Assembly (NCBI GenBank): GCA_964511945.1
Contig: CAZEHO010000021.1
Location: 1-50,038 of the forward strand
Direction of reading: 5' to 3'
Length of the DNA: 50,038 bases
Source: CAZEHO01 sp964511945
GTDB taxonomy: Bacteria > Actinomycetota > Acidimicrobiia > Spongiisociales > UBA11373
Shown here: positions 9,512 to 17,695 of the stretch, piece by piece
How the letters are laid out: every line of letters starts with the position of its first letter
Position numbering within the stretch: position 1 is the first letter of the stretch
The notes under the pieces: model-generated
Told to the model about the DNA's origin: nothing
Seen by the model: only the letters and a program-made list of their open reading frames with translations
Database searches by the model: none
Made by a program: the position numbers and the translations under genes

Positions 9512-9517
9512 TATGCT
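9512..9517 (+). promoter_or_regulatory. -10 box of leaderless meaB (TATGCT)
   Basis: TATGCT is followed by 6 nt and GTG 9524, with no ribosome binding site. Confidence 0.5.
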
Positions 9518-9523
9518 CGCTTT

Positions 9524-10477
9524 GTGCCGCTTCCGACCGATGTATCCGGGTTGATCGCAGCCGCCCGCAGCGGTGACCGCCGTTCCCTTGCCCGCTTGCT
9601 CAGCATCGTCGAGGACGATCGGCCGGGCGCCGCTGCTGCGATGCAGCAGGTGTATCCGTCGAGCGGTTCCACCTATCGGGTCGGTCTCACCGGTGCCCCC
9701 GGTGCCGGGAAAAGCACGCTCACCGACCGCCTGATCGGGCGGCTGCGGCGCGACGGATCCGAGGTGGGAGTGCTGGCCGTCGACCCGACGAGTCCCTTCA
9801 GCGGTGGTGCGGTGCTCGGCGACCGGGTCCGAATGCAGGATTGGGCGCTCGATCCCGGCGTCTTCGTTCGTTCGATGGCCAGCCGGGGGCATCTGGGAGG
9901 TCTATCGGCGGCTGCACCCAAGGCGCTCACCGTGCTCGATGCCTCGGGGTTCGACTACCTGCTCATCGAGACCGTCGGGGTCGGGCAGGACGAGGTGGAG
10001 ATCGTCAGGACCGCGGATACCACCATCGTGGCGCTGACCCCGGGCTGGGGAGATGGGATTCAGGCGGCCAAGGCTGGGATTCTCGAGATCGGTGACATCT
10101 TCGCGGTCAACAAGGCAGATCGTCCCGGTGTCGAGGACACGGTCCGGGATTTGCGCACCATGCTCACGATGGGTCCGGAGCGGGATTGGACACCTCCGAT
10201 CGTCCGGACTGTCGCCGCCAACGGGGAAGGAATCGATGAGCTCTGGGACGCAGTGGCCGGGCACCATGAGCACCTCGCCGGTGGCGGGGGCCTCGAGGAG
10301 GGGCGGCGTGACCGGAGAATCGGTGAACTGGAGGTCGCTCTCGCCGGCGTCTTCGCCCGCAAGGCCACCGCAGTGGCCGAGGACCCGGCCGGGCGTTCCA
10401 TTGTCAGCCGGGTCGAGCAGGGTGAGCTCGATCCGTGGTCGGCCGCCGAAGAGCTGACTGCCGCCTCCGGCGGGTGA
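9524..10477 (+). CDS. meaB: MeaB/ArgK-type G3E GTPase
   Basis: A 317-residue P-loop GTPase. The Walker A is GAPGAGKST (57-65); DPTSPFSGGAVLGDR, the Walker B region LIETVGVGQDEVE and the NKAD base-recognition motif are all diagnostic of the MeaB/ArgK branch of the G3E family. MeaB loads and protects adenosylcobalamin in methylmalonyl-CoA mutase or a related acyl-CoA mutase. No mutase gene is in the window, so the partner is unknown. The neighbouring enoyl-CoA hydratase fits a role in acyl-CoA catabolism. GTG 9524 is set by the leaderless promoter; the open frame upstream to 8858 is antisense to the kinase. Confidence 0.93.
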   Translation: MPLPTDVSGLIAAARSGDRRSLARLLSIVEDDRPGAAAAMQQVYPSSGSTYRVGLTGAPGAGKSTLTDRLIGRLRRDGSEVGVLAVDPTSPFSGGAVLGDRVRMQDWALDPGVFVRSMASRGHLGGLSAAAPKALTVLDASGFDYLLIETVGVGQDEVEIVRTADTTIVALTPGWGDGIQAAKAGILEIGDIFAVNKADRPGVEDTVRDLRTMLTMGPERDWTPPIVRTVAANGEGIDELWDAVAGHHEHLAGGGGLEEGRRDRRIGELEVALAGVFARKATAVAEDPAGRSIVSRVEQGELDPWSAAEELTAASGG

Positions 10478-10500
10478 GTCGCGGCGCTCCCCCGCACCGG

Positions 10501-10506
10501 TAGCCT
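10501..10506 (+). promoter_or_regulatory. Putative -10 box of enoyl-CoA hydratase gene (TAGCCT)
   Basis: TAGCCT lies 30 nt before GTG 10537. The short leader carries a GAGGAG ribosome binding site at 10522-10527. Confidence 0.4.
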
Positions 10507-10536
10507 CGGGGAGACGCCGATGAGGAGCAGGTTTCC

Positions 10537-11304
10537 GTGAGTCTTGTCGATTATCAACTAGATGACGCCGTCGCGGTTCTCACCCTGTCGCGGCCGCCGG
10601 TCAACGCGCTCAACGGCGAGCTGATTGCAGACCTCAGCGCCGCAATCACCAAGGCAGGCGATCCGGCGGTCCGCGCCGTCGTGCTGACCGGCAGCCCGCA
10701 CTTCGCCGCCGGGGCTGACATCACGGAGTTCACGGCTGCATATGAGTCCGGTGATGTCTGGCTGCCCGCCAAGCGCCTCACCGACGCCATCCGGAGGCTC
10801 GAGCAATTGCCCAAGCCGGTGGTCGCAGCCGTTGAGGGCTACGCCCTCGGGGGCGGTCTCGAGGTGGCTCTCGGGTGCGACTTCCGTTATCTCTCCGAAG
10901 CGGCGACGGTCGGCTTGCCGGAGATCACGCTCGGGATCATCCCCGGCGCCGGGGGAACGCAGCGGCTGACCCGGCTCATCGGGATGCGGGCCGCCCGCGA
11001 GATGATCTATACCGGGCGGTTCGTCAGGGCCGACGAGGCGCTGGAACTCGGCATTGCCGATCGGGTGCTGAAGCCGGAGTTACTGCTCGAAGAGGCGGTG
11101 GGATACGCCCGGGACTGGGCCAAGGGCCCGACAATCGCGCTCGGGTCGGCGAAGACGGCCATCAATGAGGGGTTGGGCAGGCCGCTCGACGAGGGTCTCG
11201 AGGTGGAAGTCGAGGCCTTTGCCAGTTGTTTCGCGGCCCAGGACGCCCGTGAGGGAACGGCTGCGTTCCTCGAGAAGCGCGACCCTCAGTTCGAGGGCCG
11301 CTGA
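10537..11304 (+). CDS. Enoyl-CoA hydratase/isomerase family protein
   Basis: A 255-residue crotonase-fold enzyme. The oxyanion-hole segment AAGADITEF (about 57-65) and both catalytic glutamates of true hydratases are present: Glu 109 in GYALGGGLEVALGCD and Glu 129 in LPEITLGIIPGAGGTQRL. It should therefore hydrate trans-2-enoyl-CoA to 3-hydroxyacyl-CoA in fatty-acid or amino-acid breakdown. GTG 10537 is preceded by GAGGAG. Its end overlaps the convergent SRPBCC gene by 19 bp. Chain-length preference cannot be read from sequence. Confidence 0.9.
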   Translation: MSLVDYQLDDAVAVLTLSRPPVNALNGELIADLSAAITKAGDPAVRAVVLTGSPHFAAGADITEFTAAYESGDVWLPAKRLTDAIRRLEQLPKPVVAAVEGYALGGGLEVALGCDFRYLSEAATVGLPEITLGIIPGAGGTQRLTRLIGMRAAREMIYTGRFVRADEALELGIADRVLKPELLLEEAVGYARDWAKGPTIALGSAKTAINEGLGRPLDEGLEVEVEAFASCFAAQDAREGTAAFLEKRDPQFEGR

Positions 11305-11735
11305 ACCCGCTCCCGTAGCCTGCGGAGGTTGCGGCGCCACACCCAGCCGAACACCGGGCGAGCCAAGACGGCTCCGACCGGTCCGCCGAGGAACCAGGGG
11401 AAGGTGATCTGCTCGCGCCAGGTCACCCGGGTGGCCGAGCCGTCGATGGTCTCGAGCGTGAACTCGCCGTATCCGGTGAAGAGGCCCCCGTGGCGGACCG
11501 CCATCCGATCGGGCGGGTCCCATGACGTGAACTCCATGACGTCCGACGTCCGTAGCGGACCGAAGCGGGTCTCGACCTCCAGCCGGGTGCCGGTCCCGGC
11601 GCGTTGGTTCGTGAGGAAGTCGATTCGCTCGGCGTCGGCCATCCACTCGACATGCGATTCGAGATCCGCAAGCTCCTGCCACACCATGCTGCGTGGTGCC
11701 TGGACCTCAATGGTGACGGTGACCGGAGCAGGCAT
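11286..11735 (-). CDS. SRPBCC (polyketide cyclase/START-like) protein
   Basis: A 149-residue single-domain protein with the SRPBCC pattern: an N-terminal strand VTVTIEVQAPRSMVWQ, WMADAERIDFL, a central FTSWDPPDRMAVRH segment, and a long C-terminal helix WVWRRNLRRLRERV. The family forms a helix-grip fold with a deep hydrophobic cavity for lipids or polyketides. The ligand is unknown. Its ATG is 6 nt from a TACGCT -10 box and divergent from the membrane hydrolase-like gene. Confidence 0.75.
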   Translation of the reverse strand: MPAPVTVTIEVQAPRSMVWQELADLESHVEWMADAERIDFLTNQRAGTGTRLEVETRFGPLRTSDVMEFTSWDPPDRMAVRHGGLFTGYGEFTLETIDGSATRVTWREQITFPWFLGGPVGAVLARPVFGWVWRRNLRRLRERVQRPSN

Positions 11736-11741
11736 GATCCC

Positions 11742-11747
11742 AGCGTA
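11742..11747 (-). promoter_or_regulatory. -10 box of leaderless SRPBCC gene (TACGCT)
   Basis: Minus-strand TACGCT is followed by 6 nt and ATG 11735. Confidence 0.5.
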
Positions 11748-11794
11748 GAGCTCTCCGGGCGGGTGCGCCCGGGCCCCGAGCGCGGCAATCTCGG

Positions 11795-11800
11795 TACGAT
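11795..11800 (+). promoter_or_regulatory. -10 box of leaderless hydrolase-like gene (TACGAT)
   Basis: TACGAT is followed by 6 nt and GTG 11807. Both promoters of this divergent pair fit within 71 bp. Confidence 0.5.
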
Positions 11801-11806
11801 CCTTGC

Positions 11807-13018
11807 GTGCTCACCAAACGGGCTCGACTGTGGCTGCGTCGGGGCGGTTCGATCGCGCTGGTGGTGGCAGTGCTGGTCGTCGTGCTCGGCACCTGGTTCA
11901 CCTCGCAGCAGATCAAGCGCGATCTGCTGGAGGTCGAACCGATCGCTCTCGAATACGACGTCGGCGTGCTCGCCCTTGGAGATGCCTGGATCGCTCTGGA
12001 GAACACTCCGGAGTCGGCGGCGCCCGGCGTCTGGGGACTCGAGTGGGAGAGTGGCTACGCCCGGGTCGGGCAGGTACTGGCGATCACCGACGATCGGGTG
12101 GATCGCGAACTCCTGGGGAGCCGCGGCAACCTTGCGGCCGGGACCTCGGTCGGGGTTGACGCGTTCGCGTATGAATCGGATCCGGCCGACGCCGGGTTGG
12201 AGTTCGATGAAGCGCTCTTCGGAGGGCCGCTCGGGCAGTACCCGGCCTGGCAGGTCGACGGCGCCGACGATACGTGGGTGATCTTTGTGCACGACCGGGG
12301 CTCGTACCGGCGGGAGGCGCTCCGGCTGCTGCCTGCGGTCGCACAGCTGGGATTCCCTTCGCTCGTGGTGACCTACCGCAATGATCCTCCGGCTCCTGAG
12401 AGCCCGAACAACCAGTACAGCCTGGGCCGCCACGAATGGCTCGACGTCGAAGCGGCGATCGAACACGCCGTCGCCGGGGGTGCTCGGGATGTGGTGCTGG
12501 TCGGCTACGGCATGGGCGGCGGCATCGTTACGACGCTGGTGCGCGAGTCCGAGTGGGCGCCCCGGGTACAGGCGCTGGTACTGGACGCTCCGTTGCTCGA
12601 ACCCGGCGCGGTGGTCGACGACGATGCGGCCGCAAAGGATGTCCCGGGGTTCATCGTCGGCATGGCCAAGGGCCTGGTGGGGCTCCGCTTCGGTGTCGAC
12701 TGGGGCCGGCTCGATCAGATCCGGCACGCCGCGGAGTTCGAACTGCCGATCCTCCTGTTCCATGGGGATGCGGACGACCAGGTGCCGATCAGAACCAGTG
12801 GCGATTTCGCTGCCGCCGCTCCGGAGATCGTGCAGTATCACCCGATCGCCGGCGCCGGCCATGTTCGGTCCTGGAACATCGATCCACTGCGTTATGAAGC
12901 GACGGTGCAGGCGTTCCTGATCGAGACGGCGGCCGGCCCGTCGGATCTCGATCCGGTCGACGAGGACCTGCTCGATGGGCTGATCGATCCCGATCCCGGC
13001 GAGGGCGGGAGTGCGTAA
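11807..13018 (+). CDS. Membrane-anchored alpha/beta-hydrolase-fold protein lacking nucleophile Ser
   Basis: A 403-residue protein with a cytoplasmic basic start (TKRARLWLRRGG) and one transmembrane segment at about 15-31. A 120-residue extracytoplasmic region follows, then an alpha/beta-hydrolase domain from about 155. The nucleophile elbow reads LVGYGMGGG, with Gly 235 where Ser would be expected. The acid (HGDADDQVP) and His (AGAGHVRSW) positions are retained. The C-terminus is acidic and probably disordered. Either it is a pseudo-enzyme with a binding role, or another residue acts. The fold resembles the BEM46/prolyl-oligopeptidase-like group. Confidence 0.75.
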   Translation: MLTKRARLWLRRGGSIALVVAVLVVVLGTWFTSQQIKRDLLEVEPIALEYDVGVLALGDAWIALENTPESAAPGVWGLEWESGYARVGQVLAITDDRVDRELLGSRGNLAAGTSVGVDAFAYESDPADAGLEFDEALFGGPLGQYPAWQVDGADDTWVIFVHDRGSYRREALRLLPAVAQLGFPSLVVTYRNDPPAPESPNNQYSLGRHEWLDVEAAIEHAVAGGARDVVLVGYGMGGGIVTTLVRESEWAPRVQALVLDAPLLEPGAVVDDDAAAKDVPGFIVGMAKGLVGLRFGVDWGRLDQIRHAAEFELPILLFHGDADDQVPIRTSGDFAAAAPEIVQYHPIAGAGHVRSWNIDPLRYEATVQAFLIETAAGPSDLDPVDEDLLDGLIDPDPGEGGSA

Positions 13019-13066
13019 GCAACCCAGCGACGGGCGGTGGGCTCTCCTCTGACTCCCGGGGGCCGA

Positions 13067-13072
13067 TAGCCT
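13067..13072 (+). promoter_or_regulatory. Putative -10 box of iscS operon (TAGCCT)
   Basis: TAGCCT ends 11 nt before ATG 13084, giving a leader of only a few nucleotides. No ribosome binding site is seen. Confidence 0.4.
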
Positions 13073-13083
13073 CGGGCCGGACC

Positions 13084-14214
13084 ATGCTGTATCTCGATCA
13101 CGCGGCAACCACCCCGATGCGCCCCGAAGTGCGCGAGGCAATGGCCCCGTTCTTCGCCGAGGCTTTTGGCAACCCGTCGGGACTCCACGCGGTGTCGCGT
13201 CGCGCCAAGAACGCGATCGAGGATGCTCGCGAGCGGGCGGCGGAGCTGCTCGGCGCGGCCCGCCCCCTCGACGTCGTGTTCACCGGCGGGGGCACGGAGG
13301 CCGACAACCTCGGTGTCGCCGGGCCGGTGCTGCCGGTGCGCGGGTCTGGTGTCGTCACCAGCGCCGTCGAGCACGAGGCCGTGCTCGAAACGGCGCACTT
13401 CCTGGAGCGGCTGGGTCATCCGGTGACAATTGTCGGGGTCGACTCCAATGGTGTCGTCGACCCCGTCCGTGTCGCTGAAGCCGTCGACGGCAACACCCGC
13501 CTGGTGTCGGTCATGAGCGCGAACAACGAAACCGGCGTGCTCCAGCCCGTCGCCGAGATCGCTGCCGCGGTCAGGACGGCCAATCCCGACACCCTCGTGC
13601 ACTCCGATGCGGTCCAGGCATTCGTCTCCCGCCCGGTCACCGTGACCGGCCTCGGTGTCGACCTCATCTCCCTCGCCTCCCACAAGGTGGGCGGGCCAAA
13701 GGGTGTCGGCATCCTGGTGGTGCCCGAGGGGGTTGCCCTCGAACCGATTGTGCACGGTGGTGGCCAGGAATTGGGGCGCCGGTCCGGAACCCACGATGTC
13801 GCCGGCATCATCGGCATGGTGACTGCGCTCGAGGCCGCCGCCTCCGACCGCGAGCGGATGCAGGCCGCAGTGTCGGCGGCCCGGGACGGTTTTGAAGAGC
13901 GGGTGACCGCCGGGGTCGGTGCGATCGTGACCGGGGCTGGTGCCGACCGTCTGGTCCAGCACAGCCACCTTCGCATTCCGGGAATAGGTGCCGAAACGAT
14001 GGTGATCCGGCTGGACCAAGCGGGGGTGGCGATCTCCGCCGGGTCGGCGTGCGCCTCGGGTGCGGTGGAGGTTTCCCACGTACTGGCGGCCATGGGGATG
14101 GACTCAGATGATGCGGCCGAATGCCTTCGGTTCTCGTTCGGGTGGACCTCACAGCCCGAGGACGGCGCCGCCGCTGCCGGTGCTGTGGTCGAAGTCGTCG
14201 GGCAGCTGCAATGA
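13084..14214 (+). CDS. iscS: Cysteine desulfurase
   Basis: A 376-residue PLP enzyme that removes sulfur from cysteine as a persulfide and hands it to acceptors. YLDHAATTP opens the protein, the PLP lysine is Lys 201 in SHKVGGPKG, and the persulfide-bearing loop is SACASG with Cys 323. The next gene, mnmA, overlaps its stop by 4 nt (ATGA). Its main job here is therefore probably sulfur supply for tRNA 2-thiouridine, with Fe-S assembly also possible. The same iscS-mnmA pairing occurs in M. tuberculosis. Confidence 0.95.
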   Translation: MLYLDHAATTPMRPEVREAMAPFFAEAFGNPSGLHAVSRRAKNAIEDARERAAELLGAARPLDVVFTGGGTEADNLGVAGPVLPVRGSGVVTSAVEHEAVLETAHFLERLGHPVTIVGVDSNGVVDPVRVAEAVDGNTRLVSVMSANNETGVLQPVAEIAAAVRTANPDTLVHSDAVQAFVSRPVTVTGLGVDLISLASHKVGGPKGVGILVVPEGVALEPIVHGGGQELGRRSGTHDVAGIIGMVTALEAAASDRERMQAAVSAARDGFEERVTAGVGAIVTGAGADRLVQHSHLRIPGIGAETMVIRLDQAGVAISAGSACASGAVEVSHVLAAMGMDSDDAAECLRFSFGWTSQPEDGAAAAGAVVEVVGQLQ

Positions 14215-15275
14215 GAGCCCTCGTCGCAATGTCGGGCGGTGTCGACAGCAGCGTTGCTGCGGCCCTGATGGTCGATGCAGGCCACAACGTCGTAGGGGTC
14301 ACTCTGAAGCAGTGGGAGGGACCGGACGGAGCCCTGCCCACCGCAGGCTGTTGCACCGTGGGCGATGCCGAGGATGCCCGCCGGGTGGCCGCACAACTCG
14401 ATGTGCCCTACTACGTCTTGGACTACGTCGAGGAGTTCCGTGCGGCGGTTGTGGATCGTTTCGCCGCCGAGTATTTCGCCGGGCGGACTCCGAACCCCTG
14501 TGTGGAATGCAACCGCAAGGTGCGCTTTCGTGCTCTTCTCGATCGTACCGCCGACCTGGGGTGTGATGTCCTCGTCACCGGTCATCACGCCCGAGTCGTC
14601 GAGAACGGACGGTTCCAGCTGCTCCGGGGCCGGGATCGCGGCAAGGACCAGTCGTACGTTCTCCACATGCTCGGACAGGCAGACCTGGCCCGGATCGTGC
14701 TCCCGGTCGGCGAGATGACCAAGTCGGAGGTCCGTTCGATCGCCGCCGACCTCGGGCTGCGGACCGCCGACAAGCCCGAGAGCCAGGACATCTGCTTCGT
14801 CGGGCGCGGTGACTACCGGGACTTCCTCAGCCGGTACTTCCCGGAGTCCTCGCCGTCGGGTGACATCGTGGCCACCGATGGAACCGTGCTGGGAACTCAC
14901 GACGGGACCGCACGGTTCACGATCGGGCAGCGCAAGGGCCTTGGGATCGCCCTCGGTGAGCCCCGCTACGTCACGGAGATCGATCCGGGCACGGGGCGGG
15001 TTGTAGTCGGCACCAGGGACGACCTGGCGGCGGTTGGATGCCTGGTCGACGACATCAGCTTCATCTCCGGCGCCGGCGTCTCGGGCCCCATCGAGGTACA
15101 GATCCGCTACCGGTCGCCGGCGGTTGCGGCCCGGCTCGAGCCGTTCGGTGGTGACCGGGTGGCGGTTCGGTTCGATTCCCCGCAGGCGGCGGTGGCCCCG
15201 GGCCAAGCTGCAGTCTTCTACCGCGGCGATGAGGTCCTCGGCGGGGGCACGATCCATTCGAAGCTGCCGGGATGA
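14211..15275 (+). CDS. mnmA: tRNA-specific 2-thiouridylase
   Basis: MnmA adenylates and then thiolates U34 of the Lys, Glu and Gln tRNAs. The 354-residue protein has the PP-loop SGGVDSS (8-14). The catalytic Cys 100 lies in NPCVECN and the persulfide-accepting Cys 195 in SQDICF. GKDQSYVL and FTIGQRKGLGIA are also family hallmarks. The open frame upstream (to 14121) is inside iscS; ATG 14211 overlaps the iscS stop. Substrate tRNAs Gln and Glu are encoded at the end of this window. Confidence 0.95.
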   Translation: MRALVAMSGGVDSSVAAALMVDAGHNVVGVTLKQWEGPDGALPTAGCCTVGDAEDARRVAAQLDVPYYVLDYVEEFRAAVVDRFAAEYFAGRTPNPCVECNRKVRFRALLDRTADLGCDVLVTGHHARVVENGRFQLLRGRDRGKDQSYVLHMLGQADLARIVLPVGEMTKSEVRSIAADLGLRTADKPESQDICFVGRGDYRDFLSRYFPESSPSGDIVATDGTVLGTHDGTARFTIGQRKGLGIALGEPRYVTEIDPGTGRVVVGTRDDLAAVGCLVDDISFISGAGVSGPIEVQIRYRSPAVAARLEPFGGDRVAVRFDSPQAAVAPGQAAVFYRGDEVLGGGTIHSKLPG

Positions 15276-16204
15276 AGACCACCGGCGTCGGCTCGCTCCC
15301 TCACGTCGACCCCGAGGATGCCGCCCGATTCGTCACGGCGACGGTCGAGATCCCCTACCTGCCGCAGCTGCCTCTCCGCCACCCGGAGGAAGCCATGCTG
15401 GCGCAGTGGGGTGATGGCCTGTGTGGTGCCGGAGCGGGAGGGCTCGGCCTCGAATGGGGAGTTGGCGTTGGAGCTCGTGAGCAGGCTTTTCTCGGGGCGG
15501 AGGTCATCGTCGCGGCGCTGCCGGTCGATACTCCGGTCCTGAAGACCCAGGCCGCCGGGCCGGTGACCCTCGCTGCGGCAATCGCCGCCGCAGGCCATCC
15601 GGGAAACGATGTGCTGGGTTGTGTCGTGGAGGGTCTCACCACCCGGATCTGCGCCCATGTCGACTGGCTGCGCCGCCGTTTCCCGGCCGCCGGGATCACC
15701 GTGGTGCTCGATGAGCCGGCCCTGGGCGCCGCTACCCCTGGGTGGGGTGGAGTGGAGTCGACAGAGGCCTTCGACGCGATCTCCGAGGTTCTGGACGCCG
15801 TTCCCGTTCCGGCCGGGATTCACTGCTGCGGGGATTCGGATTGGGAGGCGGTCGCCCGCCTGCGCCCGAGCGTCCTCTCACTCGACCTCGCCACCCTCGG
15901 GCCCCGTTTTGTCGATGGTGCCGGGGAGCTGGCCGCAGCGGTGTCGGAGGGAACCCGGATGATCTGGGGTGCGGTGCCGGTCGAGGGGCCGCCACTGCCC
16001 GGCACCGATGCGGTGGTGACCAGGATCCGGCGAGCGGAGGGCACGCTGGTGCTGGCCGGTGCCGACATCAGGCGGCTGGATGAGGCGTGGATCAGCCCGG
16101 CCTGCGGGATGGCCGGCGTCACCGTCGATCAGGCAGCGGCGATTGCGGCGCGGGTTGCCGACGTCGCATCCGTATTGCGCAGCCCGGGCCCCGAGGGGGC
16201 CTGA
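15272..16204 (+). CDS. MetE C-terminal-like (cobalamin-independent methionine synthase family) protein
   Basis: A 310-residue protein with the barrel fold of the MetE C-terminal domain. It begins TTGVGSLPH, as in this family, and keeps probable zinc ligands His 184 and Cys 186 (IHCCGD) and Cys 278 (SPACGM). It lacks the N-terminal half of MetE, so it is not a standard methionine synthase. A methyltransferase using a different methyl donor or thiol acceptor is likely. Its ATG overlaps the mnmA stop, placing it in the iscS-mnmA operon. A similar small MetE-like gene lies near ligA in mycobacteria. Confidence 0.8.
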   Translation: MKTTGVGSLPHVDPEDAARFVTATVEIPYLPQLPLRHPEEAMLAQWGDGLCGAGAGGLGLEWGVGVGAREQAFLGAEVIVAALPVDTPVLKTQAAGPVTLAAAIAAAGHPGNDVLGCVVEGLTTRICAHVDWLRRRFPAAGITVVLDEPALGAATPGWGGVESTEAFDAISEVLDAVPVPAGIHCCGDSDWEAVARLRPSVLSLDLATLGPRFVDGAGELAAAVSEGTRMIWGAVPVEGPPLPGTDAVVTRIRRAEGTLVLAGADIRRLDEAWISPACGMAGVTVDQAAAIAARVADVASVLRSPGPEGA

Positions 16205-16271
16205 TCGCCGCCCCGAAACGCCGCCCCCGAAGGCTAATCTGGCCCGCGATTCACTCCTCAGGGCCTCCGAA

Positions 16272-17456
16272 ATGGTGCGCGTTCTTCAGTATTCCTCCCC
16301 GGCGGACGGCGCCGACGAACTCGGCGCGGCCTGGGACGCCGAGGAGAGCTTCACCTTCCTTCCTTCGAAGGCCACCGTCGGCCCCGAATGGGTCGCCGAG
16401 ATCTTCCGGCAACTCCCCGATGAGATGATGACCGGCCACTTCGCGCTGCTGACGTCGGGGTCCACGGGGCTGCCGAAGCTGGTCGTGGGACGCAAGGACC
16501 GGACCGAACGGCTTGCGGGACTCCTCGATCGGCTGCAGGACCTGGAGAGCGTTGGGGAGACGGTGCTGATGCTGCCGCTGCCGTACTGCTACGCGTTCGT
16601 CAACCAGTGGCTGTGGAGCCGCGTCGCCGGCAAGCGGCTGATCGCGACGGAAGGCCTGAGCGATCCGGCCGGACTCGGGGAAGCGCTCGACGCCGCGACC
16701 GACGCCATGACCTGCATGGTGAGTGCCCAGATCCCGCTGCTCACCAGGGCCCTTCCGGGCCGTTCGTTTCCCGGGATCACCCGGCTCAACTTCGCAGGCG
16801 GGCGGTTCCCCCAGGAGCAGCTGAAGCAACTGGCCGAGGTGTTCCCGAATGCCGTCGTGATCAACAACTACGGGTGCGCTGAAGCGATGCCGCGGCTCAC
16901 GCTGCGTCTGGCCTCCGAGGCGGAGGTCGCCTCCAACATCGGCTGGCCACTGCCGGGGGTGTCGATGCGCTCCGCCGAGGACGGCGAGATCCAGTTCCGC
17001 AGCGAGTTCGGCGTCGTAGCGACGGCCGACCGCGATGGGGTGCGGTTGGTAGGACCCGAGGACTGGCTCGGCACCGGCGATGTCGGGGAACTGAACGCCG
17101 ACGGCACATGGACGATTCAGGGCCGGGCCAGTGAGGTGTTCAAGCGCCACGGCGAGAAGGTGTCCCTTTCCCAGGTCGAGGTGACGGTCAAGGGGGTCTG
17201 GGGACACCAGGTGGGGTTCATCCGTGATGCCGACCGGGCCGGTGAGGACGGATACGTGCTGGTCCTTTCACCCGAGCCGGATCGGAGCGAGCTCCGGTCC
17301 GTGCTGACGGCGTTGCGCCGTTCGCATCCGCGCGCCCAGTGGCCGCTTCGGGTCGTCAGTGTCGACGAGATCCCGATGCTCGCCAACGGCAAGGTGGACA
17401 AGGTGGCATTGCAGGAGGTCACCGGGGAATCGACGCTTTGGAGCCAGAGGACATGA
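16272..17456 (+). CDS. Short acyl-AMP ligase (ANL superfamily), first gene of lux-like cassette
   Basis: A 394-residue adenylate-forming ligase that should activate a carboxylic acid with ATP. The core A3 motif TSGSTGLPK sits at only residues 61-69; typical ligases have it near 150-200. The N-terminal A1-A2 subdomain is therefore largely missing, as in short MenE-like ligases. Also present are NNYGCAEAMPR, GTGDVGEL, GRASEVFKRHGEKVSL and the C-terminal NGKVDK with Lys 374. The ACP gene overlaps its stop (ATGA), so acyl transfer to that ACP is likely. The in-frame extension to 16059 lies inside the previous gene. Confidence 0.85.
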   Translation: MVRVLQYSSPADGADELGAAWDAEESFTFLPSKATVGPEWVAEIFRQLPDEMMTGHFALLTSGSTGLPKLVVGRKDRTERLAGLLDRLQDLESVGETVLMLPLPYCYAFVNQWLWSRVAGKRLIATEGLSDPAGLGEALDAATDAMTCMVSAQIPLLTRALPGRSFPGITRLNFAGGRFPQEQLKQLAEVFPNAVVINNYGCAEAMPRLTLRLASEAEVASNIGWPLPGVSMRSAEDGEIQFRSEFGVVATADRDGVRLVGPEDWLGTGDVGELNADGTWTIQGRASEVFKRHGEKVSLSQVEVTVKGVWGHQVGFIRDADRAGEDGYVLVLSPEPDRSELRSVLTALRRSHPRAQWPLRVVSVDEIPMLANGKVDKVALQEVTGESTLWSQRT

Positions 17457-17695
17457 CCAACGCAGAGAAACTGCAGGAACTCTTCGAGGACGTGTTCCTT
17501 CTCGAGGATGGCGAGTATTCCGAGCAGCTCACCCAGGGCGAGGTGGACACCTGGGATTCGCTCGGTGTCGTGTCGCTGGCCGTGGCGGTGGACGAGGTGT
17601 TCGGGTATCACATGACTCCCGAGGAGGCGATGTCGATCGACTCGGTGGCATCGCTGACGGCGCTGCTCGAGACCAAAGGCATCGAATTCACGTGA
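17453..17695 (+). CDS. Acyl carrier protein
   Basis: An 80-residue acidic carrier protein. The phosphopantetheine attachment site is Ser 36 in DTWDSLGVVSL, followed by the helix VAVDEVFGYHMTPEE. It is very unlikely to be the primary fatty-acid ACP, because it is embedded between an AMP ligase and an alcohol dehydrogenase with stop/start overlaps on both sides. It most likely carries the acyl group activated by the upstream ligase. Confidence 0.9.
   Translation: MTNAEKLQELFEDVFLLEDGEYSEQLTQGEVDTWDSLGVVSLAVAVDEVFGYHMTPEEAMSIDSVASLTALLETKGIEFT

Noticed and set aside
11423..13141. 572-codon minus-strand open frame
   Set aside because: It covers parts of three well-supported genes and has shadow-like composition.
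13416..15257. 613-codon minus-strand open frame
   Set aside because: It is antisense to iscS and mnmA, which have full catalytic motifs. Its Arg/Pro/Ser-rich translation has no domain. It is a high-GC shadow frame.
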